This document shows, in pieces, positions 1 to 8,125 of a stretch of DNA of 64,000 bases. The stretch covers positions 434,001 to 498,000 of the forward strand of contig CANNER010000001.1 in assembly GCA_947503715.1 (NCBI GenBank), given 5' to 3'. The position numbers and the translations under genes were made by a program. The stretch's first letter is position 1; the number at the start of each line of letters is the position of its first letter. Source of the DNA: an uncultured Caulobacterales bacterium. Lineage in GTDB: Bacteria > Pseudomonadota > Alphaproteobacteria > Caulobacterales > Maricaulaceae. The notes beneath the pieces are model-generated. The model worked only from the letters and a program-made list of their open reading frames with translations, was not told where the DNA came from and made no database searches.

Positions 1-650
1 CCGGAGCAATCAACAAAGAGATCGGCTTCAATCGTCTGTCCGCTTTCCAAAGTAATGGAACTTATGAAGCCACTTTCAGGGTCGCGTGACGCTTTGACGG
101 CTTTCCCTTCCGTACGCGTGACGCCGTTTTTCTCAGAATATTGGCGAAGCAACACCGCATAGCGGCTGGAGTCAAATTGATAGGCATATCCGAAATTAGA
201 GCCGATTTTACTGACATCCTTGCCTGGAAGTTGGAACTTCCCGGCTTCTGCGGCGAGAATCGGATAGGAGTAATCATCCAGTCTGGAATTGTGTCCATTC
301 TGCAACAGTCGCAGCCAAAAATGATGGAAGTCCACACCGTCAATTGGCTCGCCATAATCACCGAACGGGTGGATATAACGATCACCCTGACGGCCCCAAT
401 CGCAAAACTCGATCCCTAATTTGAAAGTTGCGCGGGTCGCTTTCATAAATTCCCGCTCATCGATTCCGAGGCTTTGATTGAAAAAACGAATATGCGGCAG
501 GGTGGCCTCGCCGACGCCCACAGTGCCGATTTGCTCTGACTCCACCAACTCTATCTCTATACCCAAGCTTTTGTATTTATTGGATAATCCGGCAGCTGTC
601 ATCCAGCCGCTCGTCCCGCCGCCGAGTATGCATATTTTTCGAAGTCTCAT
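1..650 (-). CDS. Tryptophan halogenase family flavoprotein (3' part beyond the window)
   Basis: At least 216 residues are visible, starting at ATG 650; the C-terminus lies off the left edge, so this is a window truncation and not a broken gene. The N-terminus has the FAD-binding loop GGGTSGWM (residues 10-17), then VGVGEAT (44-50), and the segment ATFKLGI whose lysine (K77) aligns with the catalytic lysine of flavin-dependent tryptophan halogenases such as PrnA. A DCSG motif ends the visible part. Family members sitting beside TonB receptors and glycosidases are common in Caulobacter and Xanthomonas relatives, where the substrate is unknown; a tryptophan substrate should not be assumed. The gene is divergent from the TonB receptor at 923 and shares a LacI-type operator with it. 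On its strand a TTGACA (834-829) and TAACAT (810-805), 18 nt apart, could be its promoter. Confidence 0.9.
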   Translation of the reverse strand, partial: MRLRKICILGGGTSGWMTAAGLSNKYKSLGIEIELVESEQIGTVGVGEATLPHIRFFNQSLGIDEREFMKATRATFKLGIEFCDWGRQGDRYIHPFGDYGEPIDGVDFHHFWLRLLQNGHNSRLDDYSYPILAAEAGKFQLPGKDVSKIGSNFGYAYQFDSSRYAVLLRQYSEKNGVTRTEGKAVKASRDPESGFISSITLESGQTIEADLFVDCS

Positions 651-817
651 AAATTCCCCTGAACTCATGCAAAATCATGTGTGTCATATGCTATGTCGAG
701 ACAAGGCTTCTCTCCATCCTGCGACGTTTAGTGCGGCCTAGGCTTTCGAACATTGTGATTGGGAGGAGCTCAGAAAAACCTGTACTGATAAAAACGTTAT
801 ATGAATGTTAGATCGTG

Positions 818-835
818 TTTGACAGCGCTGTCAAA
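818..835. promoter_or_regulatory. LacI-family operator palindrome in the halogenase/TonB receptor divergent promoter
   Basis: TTTGACAGCGCTGTCAAA is a perfect 18-bp palindrome with the central CG-type dyad (GC|GC step) usual for LacI-family operators. The core TGACAGCGCTGTCA recurs exactly at 8028-8041 before zwf. A consensus-like -35 (TTGACA) is embedded in it in both directions; for the minus-strand halogenase a -10-like TAACAT follows 18 nt away. For the receptor, the best -10 I see (TACAAT, 862-867) is further downstream, so the operator might instead lie at about -47 of that start. The LacI gene at 6969 is the obvious candidate binder; this is inference. Confidence 0.8.
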
Positions 836-891
836 CTCCGCTTATGACGATTCCGTAACACTACAATAATAGCTCATAATGGGCAGTAACA

Positions 892-905
892 TGCCAAAAT
901 TGGCA
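892..905. promoter_or_regulatory. Small palindrome abutting the receptor ribosome binding site
   Basis: TGCCAAAATTGGCA is a palindrome ending at the A-run that leads into the Shine-Dalgarno AAGGGGA of the TonB receptor (GTG 923). It could be a second protein-binding site or a short leader hairpin. No second copy was noticed in the window. Confidence 0.35.
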
Positions 906-922
906 AAAAAGGGGATACGATC

Positions 923-3900
923 GTGAAATCACACTCGAGCACAGCTGTAGATCGGCTTAGCAAATTATCACTGTTGGGAACGACAGCATTGATTGCCAGT
1001 TTTGGCTTTGCGCCAATGGCCTTTGCGCAGGACAATACAACATCTGTTGATGACGAAGATGTCGTCGTTTCAACCGGTATTCGTCAGTCTCTCAAGGAGG
1101 CTCGTGATCTGAAGCGCGATGCAGATACGGCTGTTGACTCGATCACGGCATCTGATGTCGGTGCTCTACCGGATCTTTCTGTCGCTGAAGCTCTGTCTCG
1201 CATCCCGGGTGTTGTGGCCCAGCGTTTTGATATCAACAATGATAATGGAGGGGATTTTCCGTCCCCCGAAGGTGGGGGTAACCTGATTCGTGGTCTGACA
1301 TTGGTGAGAACCGAGTTTAATGGTCGAGATGCTTTCTCCGCAAATGGAGGGCGCGCGCTTGATTTTGGCACAATTCCGCCTGAACTTATCGGTGCTGTTG
1401 ATGTTTTCAAAAACACCACGGCGGACATGATTGAAGGTGGTATTGGCGGTACAATCAATCTTCGCACGCTTGAGCCATTTGATCGTCAAGGGTTGGTTGC
1501 TGTCGCATCAATTGATGGCACTTATACAGACCTCAGAAAAGAATGGAGCCCAGATTTCAGTGCTGTCCTCGGCAACCGTTGGGACACAAGTGCGGGCGAG
1601 TTTGGCCTCCTGGGTTCGTTCTCATCCTCAGAGCTTCAATCTGAGTTGCACGGTTTTCAAATCGGTCAGGTCATTCCTTTCAATACAGGCGACCAGATAA
1701 TCGCCTTGCCCAATGGTTTTCAATTGCGGACCAATGAGGTCGACCGTGAGCGTGAAAGTTACTATATAGCCGGTCAGTGGCAGGACCCGTCGGGTGATCT
1801 CAGGTTGACGGCAAAATATTCCCGTATCGACAACGAGACAGAAGGGAATGAGCGAACACTTGAATTCTTTGGGGATGGTGAGAGCTTCGGAGCATACAGT
1901 GTTGATGGCCTCACGACGACGCCATTTTCTTCATCGGGTATTGCGCAATGCAATGGGTCCAACGATCCTTCCCCTACAAACCCGACTTGCGAAATTACTG
2001 TCCCTGTAACGGGTCTCTACGAAACGGGTGTTATCAATAACAGCCTCAGAGACTGGACGGGTGCACGCGGTGCTAACTTTACGAATTTGGGGATTAATCA
2101 GGTTGATAAATCCACAACAGATGACATTAGTTTGAATCTGAAGTGGCGCCCATCCGATCAATGGTATGTTCAACTTGATGGGCATAGAACCACAGCTGAA
2201 TCAACCCGGGAACGTCTGTGGGCCGGATCACGTTTCTTCTCAGATTTTACAATTAATGCAGACCTCGACAACCCGAGTGTCGGGCTTCTTCCCAGAACGG
2301 ACAGTAATCCTATCCGCCGTGCTGGTGGCGGTGCTCCGACGAGCGGCATTCTTTCGGATCCATCAAACTCTTTCCTTCTTTTTGCGGCTGATGAATTCCG
2401 CGATAACGAAGGCGACATGTATGCACTTCGTGGTGATATTGAGTATGAATTCGACAATGATGGTTGGTTTGACTCTGTGAAGTTCGGCGCTCGATATGCC
2501 GAACGTGATCAGGTCAATCGTCAGGCTGGCTTGAATTGGGCGGGTGTAGCTCCGCCTTGGACGGGTGCAGTGGAAAGTAATGGCTTCCAAGGTGGATATC
2601 TACCTTACACAGAGCTTAATACTCCCGGTTTTGAAGTGGTTGACTTTGCCGGTTTCTTCAGAGGTGGAGTCGTTCAAGGCGCTAATTCTTCCGTTGTTTT
2701 TGCCGATCGTGAACTCATTCAAGATTACGATGCCTTCGTCGCTGCTATCTTTAGTGATATTAACATCTCCAATCCCGACGAGGGTTTGAATCCTGACTGG
2801 AATCCATTGCGCGACACTAACGGAGTAGTAGCGGCTAATACGGCGTTTGGTGGTGACGGCGTGACCCCATATAGTAGTGATCGGGGGTCTATCGGTGATG
2901 TTACCGAGAAAACACAGAATTATTATGCCAGGCTTGATTTTGGCAACGAGTTTAACAACGGTATGTCAATCGAAGGAAATGTCGGTGTCCGTTACACAAA
3001 ATCAGATGTGAGCGGTGTTGGGGGGTTGAACTTCGGAAATCTACTCTCCGCCGAGGGGCAAGCTGGTAATCTTACGGCGAATGATCTGAGGTTGCTCAAC
3101 TTTATTCCGGATGCGGTAGCGTTTTCGCAACAAGAAAGCACTGTGAGGGAAGGTACCTTCAGTTCAACCGATTTCTGGCTTCCATCTTTGAATGTAAAAT
3201 GGAACTTGAATGACAGCAGCTTAATTCGATTTGCGGCAAGCGAAACTATTACCCGACCTCGAATTGACCAACTCAATGGAGCTCAGTTTGCCAATGTTCA
3301 AAATCTCTTTATCTCCACTGATGATCTCGATGTGCCCGAAGATGAGCGGATTATTGACATCACGACACAACAGATTGTAATCAGTGGTGGCAATCCAGAT
3401 CTGCAGCCGATTGAATCAACAAACCTGGACCTCTCTTTTGAGCATTACTTTGGTGATAATAACTCACTGACTTTGTCTCTGTTTAATAAAGATATACGCA
3501 ACAATATCGTGAATGGTGCGATTACACTCGATACAGTCAGTCTTGACGGTGACGATATTTCCATTCGCTTTGCAGGTGATTTGAATCAGGATGAGGCGAC
3601 TATCCGAGGTCTTGAGCTGGCATATCAGCAATTTTATGACGGGTTGCCGGGGTTCTTGGGGAACTTGGGTGTTCAAGCTAACTATACCTATATCGATGCT
3701 GATACGAATGCGCCAATTCCGTTTCTTGACTCGGACCAAGATGGTAATCCGGATGGGCCACAGGATGTCTTACGTTTCGGTGTAACTGACTTTCTCGGTC
3801 TTTCCGAGCATGCGGCTAACCTGATCGGTATTTATCAAGATGATAGATTGGAGATGCGTCTCGCTTACAATTGGCGCTCAGAATATTTGGGGTCCTATCG

Positions 3901-4126
3901 TGATTTTGTCTCTGGAAACCCGATCTTCCAGCAACCGACAGGTTACCTCGATGGATCAATCAAGTATGATTTGACAGAAAATTTCCAAATTCGGGCTCAG
4001 ATCGCAAACATCACGGATGAGAAAGCCAATTCCGAACAGCAAATCGATGCTGATGGAACGCGCTTTGGTCGAACAAGTTTTGTTGGTGACCGTCGTATTC
4101 GGATTGGTGCGCGTTACGCATTCTAA
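923..4126 (+). CDS. TonB-dependent outer-membrane receptor, sugar-uptake type
   Basis: 1067 residues. GTG start at 923 is preceded by AAAAAAGGGGA with 7-nt spacing. Residues 1-35 form a signal peptide ending MAFA|Q; an acidic TonB-box-like stretch DEDVVVSTG (about 44-52) follows, then a plug domain (to about residue 190; SVAEALSRIPGV, GGNLIRGL, DMIEGGIGGTINLRT) and a long beta-barrel ending in the aromatic residue GARYAF expected for BAM-dependent insertion. It matches the large Caulobacter-type receptors linked to carbohydrate loci. Its neighbours (divergent halogenase, downstream GH3 glucosidase, LacI) suggest uptake of a beta-glucan oligosaccharide or similar glucoside; the exact ligand cannot be read from sequence. 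An intrinsic terminator at 4154-4180 separates it from the glucosidase. The operator at 818-835 suggests control by LacI. Confidence 0.95.
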   Translation: MKSHSSTAVDRLSKLSLLGTTALIASFGFAPMAFAQDNTTSVDDEDVVVSTGIRQSLKEARDLKRDADTAVDSITASDVGALPDLSVAEALSRIPGVVAQRFDINNDNGGDFPSPEGGGNLIRGLTLVRTEFNGRDAFSANGGRALDFGTIPPELIGAVDVFKNTTADMIEGGIGGTINLRTLEPFDRQGLVAVASIDGTYTDLRKEWSPDFSAVLGNRWDTSAGEFGLLGSFSSSELQSELHGFQIGQVIPFNTGDQIIALPNGFQLRTNEVDRERESYYIAGQWQDPSGDLRLTAKYSRIDNETEGNERTLEFFGDGESFGAYSVDGLTTTPFSSSGIAQCNGSNDPSPTNPTCEITVPVTGLYETGVINNSLRDWTGARGANFTNLGINQVDKSTTDDISLNLKWRPSDQWYVQLDGHRTTAESTRERLWAGSRFFSDFTINADLDNPSVGLLPRTDSNPIRRAGGGAPTSGILSDPSNSFLLFAADEFRDNEGDMYALRGDIEYEFDNDGWFDSVKFGARYAERDQVNRQAGLNWAGVAPPWTGAVESNGFQGGYLPYTELNTPGFEVVDFAGFFRGGVVQGANSSVVFADRELIQDYDAFVAAIFSDINISNPDEGLNPDWNPLRDTNGVVAANTAFGGDGVTPYSSDRGSIGDVTEKTQNYYARLDFGNEFNNGMSIEGNVGVRYTKSDVSGVGGLNFGNLLSAEGQAGNLTANDLRLLNFIPDAVAFSQQESTVREGTFSSTDFWLPSLNVKWNLNDSSLIRFAASETITRPRIDQLNGAQFANVQNLFISTDDLDVPEDERIIDITTQQIVISGGNPDLQPIESTNLDLSFEHYFGDNNSLTLSLFNKDIRNNIVNGAITLDTVSLDGDDISIRFAGDLNQDEATIRGLELAYQQFYDGLPGFLGNLGVQANYTYIDADTNAPIPFLDSDQDGNPDGPQDVLRFGVTDFLGLSEHAANLIGIYQDDRLEMRLAYNWRSEYLGSYRDFVSGNPIFQQPTGYLDGSIKYDLTENFQIRAQIANITDEKANSEQQIDADGTRFGRTSFVGDRRIRIGARYAF

Positions 4127-4153
4127 ATCTAGTCCAGATTTTCTTAGACAATG

Positions 4154-4180
4154 AAAAAGGGGCCTTTGGGCCCCTTTTTT
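4154..4180 (+). terminator. Intrinsic terminator after the TonB receptor
   Basis: GGGGCC (4159-4164) pairs with GGCCCC (4169-4174) over a 4-nt loop, extended by five A:T pairs, and followed by a run of six T. It lies 27 bp after the receptor stop and directly before the GH3 gene, so the glucosidase depends on read-through or its own weak promoter. Confidence 0.9.
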
Positions 4181-4208
4181 GAACCCTCAGCTCACAAAAG
4201 GCTTTTAC

Positions 4209-6740
4209 ATGATCCGCTCCCTTTCCTTGAAAACAGTCTCTCTTGCCGCTTTATCCCTCGCGCTCGTCGCCTGTGGTGGAGAGGCTGTGAATGAAGCTGC
4301 AAGCACGACATCGGATGCGCGTGTGCCGGGTACGGTTAATCCCGCAATTTGGCCAAAGGTAGAAAGTCCTGTTGGCCTCGATCCGGCGATGGAGCAACGC
4401 ATCACAAATATCATGGCGCAGATGACGCTTCGTCAAAAGGTGGGGCAGATTATTCAGGCCGATGTAGGCTCCATTTCACCGGAAGATGTGAAAATTTATC
4501 CCTTGGGTTCAATTCTGAACGGCGGAAACTCTGCGCCAAATGGCGATAACCGCTCGCCGGCTTCGGCTTGGGTTGAGCTTGCCGATGAATTTTATGAAGC
4601 GTCAAAAGAAGCCTATGGAGATAATCTGTTTATCCCAATGATCTGGGGCACGGATGCGGTTCACGGTCATAACAACATCCCCGGCGCGACGGTTTTTCCG
4701 CATAATATCGGGCTTGGCGCGACACGAAACCCGTCATTGCTCGGCCAAATCGGCGCGATCACAGCGCAGGAAATTCGTGTCGGTGGGCAGGAATGGACAT
4801 TTGCCCCGACCATCGCCGTTGTGCGTGATGATCGCTGGGGCCGGACTTATGAGGGTTACTCTGAAAACCCGGATGTGACAGCGTCTTATGCGGGCGAACT
4901 TATTCGCGGCATTCAGGGCGAGGTCGGCAGTGATGACTGGTTGAAGGGCGATCACGTGATTGCGACGGCAAAACATTTTCTTGCGGATGGCGGGACGGAG
5001 CAGGGCCGCGATCAGGGTAATTCCATCGAATCTGAGGAAGAAATCCGCGACATTCATGGTGCGGGTTACCCACCTGCATTGGAAGCTGGCGTGCAAACGG
5101 TCATGGCGAGTTTCTCCAGCTGGCAGGGCCGTAAACTGACGGGGCATAAGGGGCTTTTGACGGATGTTCTCAAGGGTCAAATGGGTTTTGACGGTTTCAT
5201 CGTTGGCGATTGGAATGCGCATGGACAGCTCGATAGCTGTACGAATACGGATTGTCCCGAAGCCCTCCATGCCGGGCTCGACATGTATATGGCGCCGGAC
5301 AGTTGGAAAGGGTTGTTCGAAACGACTCTGAAACAGGCGGAAAATGGCGAAATCCAAATGGACCGTTTGGATGATGCGGTCCGTCGTATTCTCCGCGTGA
5401 AGTTACGATCCGGTCTCTTTGAAGCGGGCAAACCATCTACACGCGGCGTTGCGGGAAAGTACGACCTCTTGCAAGACCCGAAATCGAAAGAGGTCGCTCG
5501 TCAGGCTGTCCGCGAATCGCTCGTGCTTCTTAAAAATGACGGTGTTCTGCCATTATCAAAAGACGCAACGATTGTGGTTGCGGGCGATGGCGTCGACAAT
5601 ATCGGGAAACAATCCGGGGGTTGGACACTCTCTTGGCAGGGCACGGGGAATGAGAACTCAGACTTCCCCGGAGGCTCCTCGATGCTGGACGGAATTGAAC
5701 GTCATTTGGCGTCTGGATCCGGCACGGTCATTCAGGCAGATGATGACGGTATCTATACAGGGAACCCCACGGTTGCCGTTGTCGTTTTCGGTGAAGACCC
5801 TTATGCCGAATTCAAAGGCGATATTGATACGCTGGCTTACAAGCCGGGTGATGATAGTGATCTGAATTTGCTCAAGAAATTCCAAGCGGATGGCATTCCA
5901 ACTGTCGCGGTGTTCCTGTCCGGTCGTCCTATGTGGATGAACCGCGAGATTAATGCGTCTAACGCATTTGTCGCGGCATGGTTGCCGGGCTCCGAGGGCG
6001 GCTATGCGATGGATGTCTTATTTGGCGATGCAGATTTTAAAGGTACACTGCCTTATAGTTGGCCACGCACGGCCATCCAGACACCGCTAAATTATGATGA
6101 CGAGGATTATGATCCGCTCTTCGCATATGGTTATGGCATGACCTATGCGGCTGAGAACATTCTAGGCGTATTGCCCGAAGAGGCGGGCATTGAGCTTTCG
6201 CAGAAGAATGAGAGTGAGTTCTTCAAAGCCGGTAAAGCCGTTTTCCCGTGGTCCATGAGTGTTGGGGACGCGGAGGGAAGAACGACAGTTAACACATCCA
6301 GAGCGACCAGCCCGGCCGGGACAGTAGAAATTATCTCTGCCGATGATGGTGTTCAGGAAAATATCCGAACTTTGTCGTTTAAGGGTCCCGGACGTTTCGA
6401 GGTGCGCGGCACGCCAATTGATTTGCGACGTCAAAATACAGGCGATATGGCGATTTATATGCGCCTCCGTCCGGAAGACGGAGCGGTTGAGGGTGTCCGT
6501 ATGGGACTGGATTGCGGCGGCGATAGCTGTGCGGTTGACCAAAATCTCTCAAGCGTTCTTTTGGCGGGTAAAGCCGGTGAGTGGAGCGAAGTTTCTGTGA
6601 AACTCTCCTGCGTCGCACCCGCTGCAAATATGGAATATGTCAGGTCCCCGATTGTCATTGAAACGGATGGCCCTGCAAAGTTCAGTCTCTCAGATATTCG
6701 TCTTGTTTCTAATGAAGGACAGGCTGTCTGTCTGGATTAA
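4209..6740 (+). CDS. Glycoside hydrolase family 3 lipoprotein (ExoP-type beta-glucosidase)
   Basis: 843 residues from ATG 4209, chosen because it gives a clean lipoprotein signal (lipobox LVAC, Cys22) and follows AAAAGG; an upstream in-frame TTG at 4179 lies in the terminator and is unlikely. The N-terminal TIM barrel has WGTDAVHG, the KHF motif (ATAKHFLADGG) and the nucleophile aspartate D334 in IVGDWNAHG. The second domain has GEDPYAEFKGD, which carries the likely acid/base glutamate. A C-terminal beta-sandwich of about 170 residues resembles the extra domain of exo-1,3/1,4-beta-glucanases such as ExoP. The family removes glucose from the non-reducing end of beta-glucans or cello-oligosaccharides. 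Being lipid-anchored, it acts in the envelope, feeding the adjacent glucose catabolic operon. Confidence 0.93.
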   Translation: MIRSLSLKTVSLAALSLALVACGGEAVNEAASTTSDARVPGTVNPAIWPKVESPVGLDPAMEQRITNIMAQMTLRQKVGQIIQADVGSISPEDVKIYPLGSILNGGNSAPNGDNRSPASAWVELADEFYEASKEAYGDNLFIPMIWGTDAVHGHNNIPGATVFPHNIGLGATRNPSLLGQIGAITAQEIRVGGQEWTFAPTIAVVRDDRWGRTYEGYSENPDVTASYAGELIRGIQGEVGSDDWLKGDHVIATAKHFLADGGTEQGRDQGNSIESEEEIRDIHGAGYPPALEAGVQTVMASFSSWQGRKLTGHKGLLTDVLKGQMGFDGFIVGDWNAHGQLDSCTNTDCPEALHAGLDMYMAPDSWKGLFETTLKQAENGEIQMDRLDDAVRRILRVKLRSGLFEAGKPSTRGVAGKYDLLQDPKSKEVARQAVRESLVLLKNDGVLPLSKDATIVVAGDGVDNIGKQSGGWTLSWQGTGNENSDFPGGSSMLDGIERHLASGSGTVIQADDDGIYTGNPTVAVVVFGEDPYAEFKGDIDTLAYKPGDDSDLNLLKKFQADGIPTVAVFLSGRPMWMNREINASNAFVAAWLPGSEGGYAMDVLFGDADFKGTLPYSWPRTAIQTPLNYDDEDYDPLFAYGYGMTYAAENILGVLPEEAGIELSQKNESEFFKAGKAVFPWSMSVGDAEGRTTVNTSRATSPAGTVEIISADDGVQENIRTLSFKGPGRFEVRGTPIDLRRQNTGDMAIYMRLRPEDGAVEGVRMGLDCGGDSCAVDQNLSSVLLAGKAGEWSEVSVKLSCVAPAANMEYVRSPIVIETDGPAKFSLSDIRLVSNEGQAVCLD

Positions 6741-6763
6741 GTCTACCGGATGCTAAAAATACG

Positions 6764-6792
6764 CCCGTCCAGTGAAAACCGGACGGGTTTTT
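6764..6792 (+). terminator. Intrinsic terminator after the GH3 gene
   Basis: CCCGTCC (6764-6770) pairs with GGACGGG (6781-6787) over a 10-nt loop and is followed by five T. It separates the glucosidase from lacI. Confidence 0.85.
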
Positions 6793-6968
6793 AAATCCGG
6801 GGGCGGGCAGCGCCTCCTGCCTGTGTATTTTACAGCTTAATCTTTGATTTAAATAAGCTTCATTGGGTTTATTTCATAAAAATATGGCTTTTTGTCACAC
6901 CATTTCATATGGGTGTCTTGTATGACTGCGACGGAGATCGCGGCTGAGAAGGGGACGCGAGGTATCGC

Positions 6969-7991
6969 ATGAAAGCTACGATAACAGATGTTGCGAAACG
7001 CGCAGGCGTCTCAATGAAAACGGTTTCCCGTGTTCTAAACAATGAACCAAATGTAGCGGAGAAAACGCGGGAGCGTGTAAAAGCGATTGCGCTGGAACTG
7101 CGTTATTCCCCTAATCTGGCGGCCAGAGGCTTGGCGACCTCAAAATCCTATCTTGTCGCGCTGATGTATGACAATCCGTCGCCAAATTATATAGCCCATA
7201 TGCAACGTGGTGCCATCGATGCCTGCCGTGAGGTTGGGTATCATCTCGTCGTAGAGCCTCTGTCGCTCGGTTCAGCAAAAACTCAGGATGAGAAAGCACA
7301 AGCGATACGGACGGTGTTAGACCAACTTCCGGTCGACGGTGTCATTTTGACACCGCCGCTCTGTGATAGTGCCACAGTGCTCGAAACGCTTTCTGAACTC
7401 CGAATTGATTGTGTGCGCGTTGCCCCTAAAAACGGGGGTTTGCAGCCTTTTGTGGCCATGGATGACGAAGCTGCGGCCTATCAAATGACTCAATATTTGA
7501 TTCAACAAGGCCATAAACGGATTGGTTTTGTTAAAGGTCATGTTGGCCATTCTGCCACCGTTTGGCGCTATCAAGGTTATATGAAGGCGATGGAAGAAGC
7601 TGGAGTTGAGGCTTCACCGAAAATTGTCGCGCAGGGCGATTTCTCGTTTGAGTCCGGTGCGACCGCTGCGCGGGACCTTTTATCCTTGGACGCGAAAGAG
7701 CGGCCAACAGCAATTTTTGCATCAAATGACGATATGGCGGCGGCGATTTTTTCTGTAGCCGGGCAATTTGGTATTGATGTCCCGCGTGAACTTTCCGTTT
7801 GTGGTTTTGATGATACGCCATTGGCGCAAGTTATCTTTCCTGCACTCACGACTGTGCGTCAGCCGATATATAAAATGGGGTATGAGGCCGCCAGACAACT
7901 TGTGGCGTCAAAAAAGGTCGGCCTAGAGCCGGAACAGATTCTCGACTTTGAGATTATGATCCGGGATTCTGTGGCGTCGCCTGCATCTTAA
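6969..7991 (+). CDS. LacI-family transcriptional regulator
   Basis: 340 residues, the usual length. Residues 1-25 form the LacI helix-turn-helix (ITDVAKRAGVSMKTVSRVLN), with the hinge region after it (YSPNLAARGLAT), then a periplasmic-binding-protein-like effector domain (VDGVILTPP, AIFASNDDMAAAI, LSVCGFDDTPLA). The start ATG 6969 follows a GAGG-type ribosome binding site. It lies between the glucosidase and zwf, and the palindrome TGACAGCGCTGTCA occurs 37 bp after its stop and again before the TonB receptor, so it most likely represses both the uptake and the Entner-Doudoroff genes. The effector may be glucose, glucose 6-phosphate or KDPG; sequence does not tell. No copy of the palindrome lies upstream of lacI itself, so autoregulation is not evident. 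Confidence 0.95.
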   Translation: MKATITDVAKRAGVSMKTVSRVLNNEPNVAEKTRERVKAIALELRYSPNLAARGLATSKSYLVALMYDNPSPNYIAHMQRGAIDACREVGYHLVVEPLSLGSAKTQDEKAQAIRTVLDQLPVDGVILTPPLCDSATVLETLSELRIDCVRVAPKNGGLQPFVAMDDEAAAYQMTQYLIQQGHKRIGFVKGHVGHSATVWRYQGYMKAMEEAGVEASPKIVAQGDFSFESGATAARDLLSLDAKERPTAIFASNDDMAAAIFSVAGQFGIDVPRELSVCGFDDTPLAQVIFPALTTVRQPIYKMGYEAARQLVASKKVGLEPEQILDFEIMIRDSVASPAS

Positions 7992-8027
7992 TGCCCAAGT
8001 TTTCAGCCTCAAACCTACTGTGATGAT

Positions 8028-8041
8028 TGACAGCGCTGTCA
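8028..8041. promoter_or_regulatory. LacI-family operator upstream of the Entner-Doudoroff operon
   Basis: TGACAGCGCTGTCA is a perfect palindrome identical to the core of the site at 818-835. A TTGACA hexamer (8027-8032) overlaps its left arm, so binding would be expected to occlude the promoter -35 region. The -10 partner is weak (TACCTG at 8050 with 17-nt spacing). Confidence 0.8.
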
Positions 8042-8125
8042 CGTAGACTTACCTGTTAGAAAACCGCATGAGACGGTGACTTTAAACGACAGGCGGGGAT
8101 CGCGTCTGATAAAAGGGAACCCGTT

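Noticed and set aside
1-650. Halogenase gene as a truncated pseudogene
   Set aside because: The frame is open to the window edge with all motifs intact; the truncation is only due to the window.
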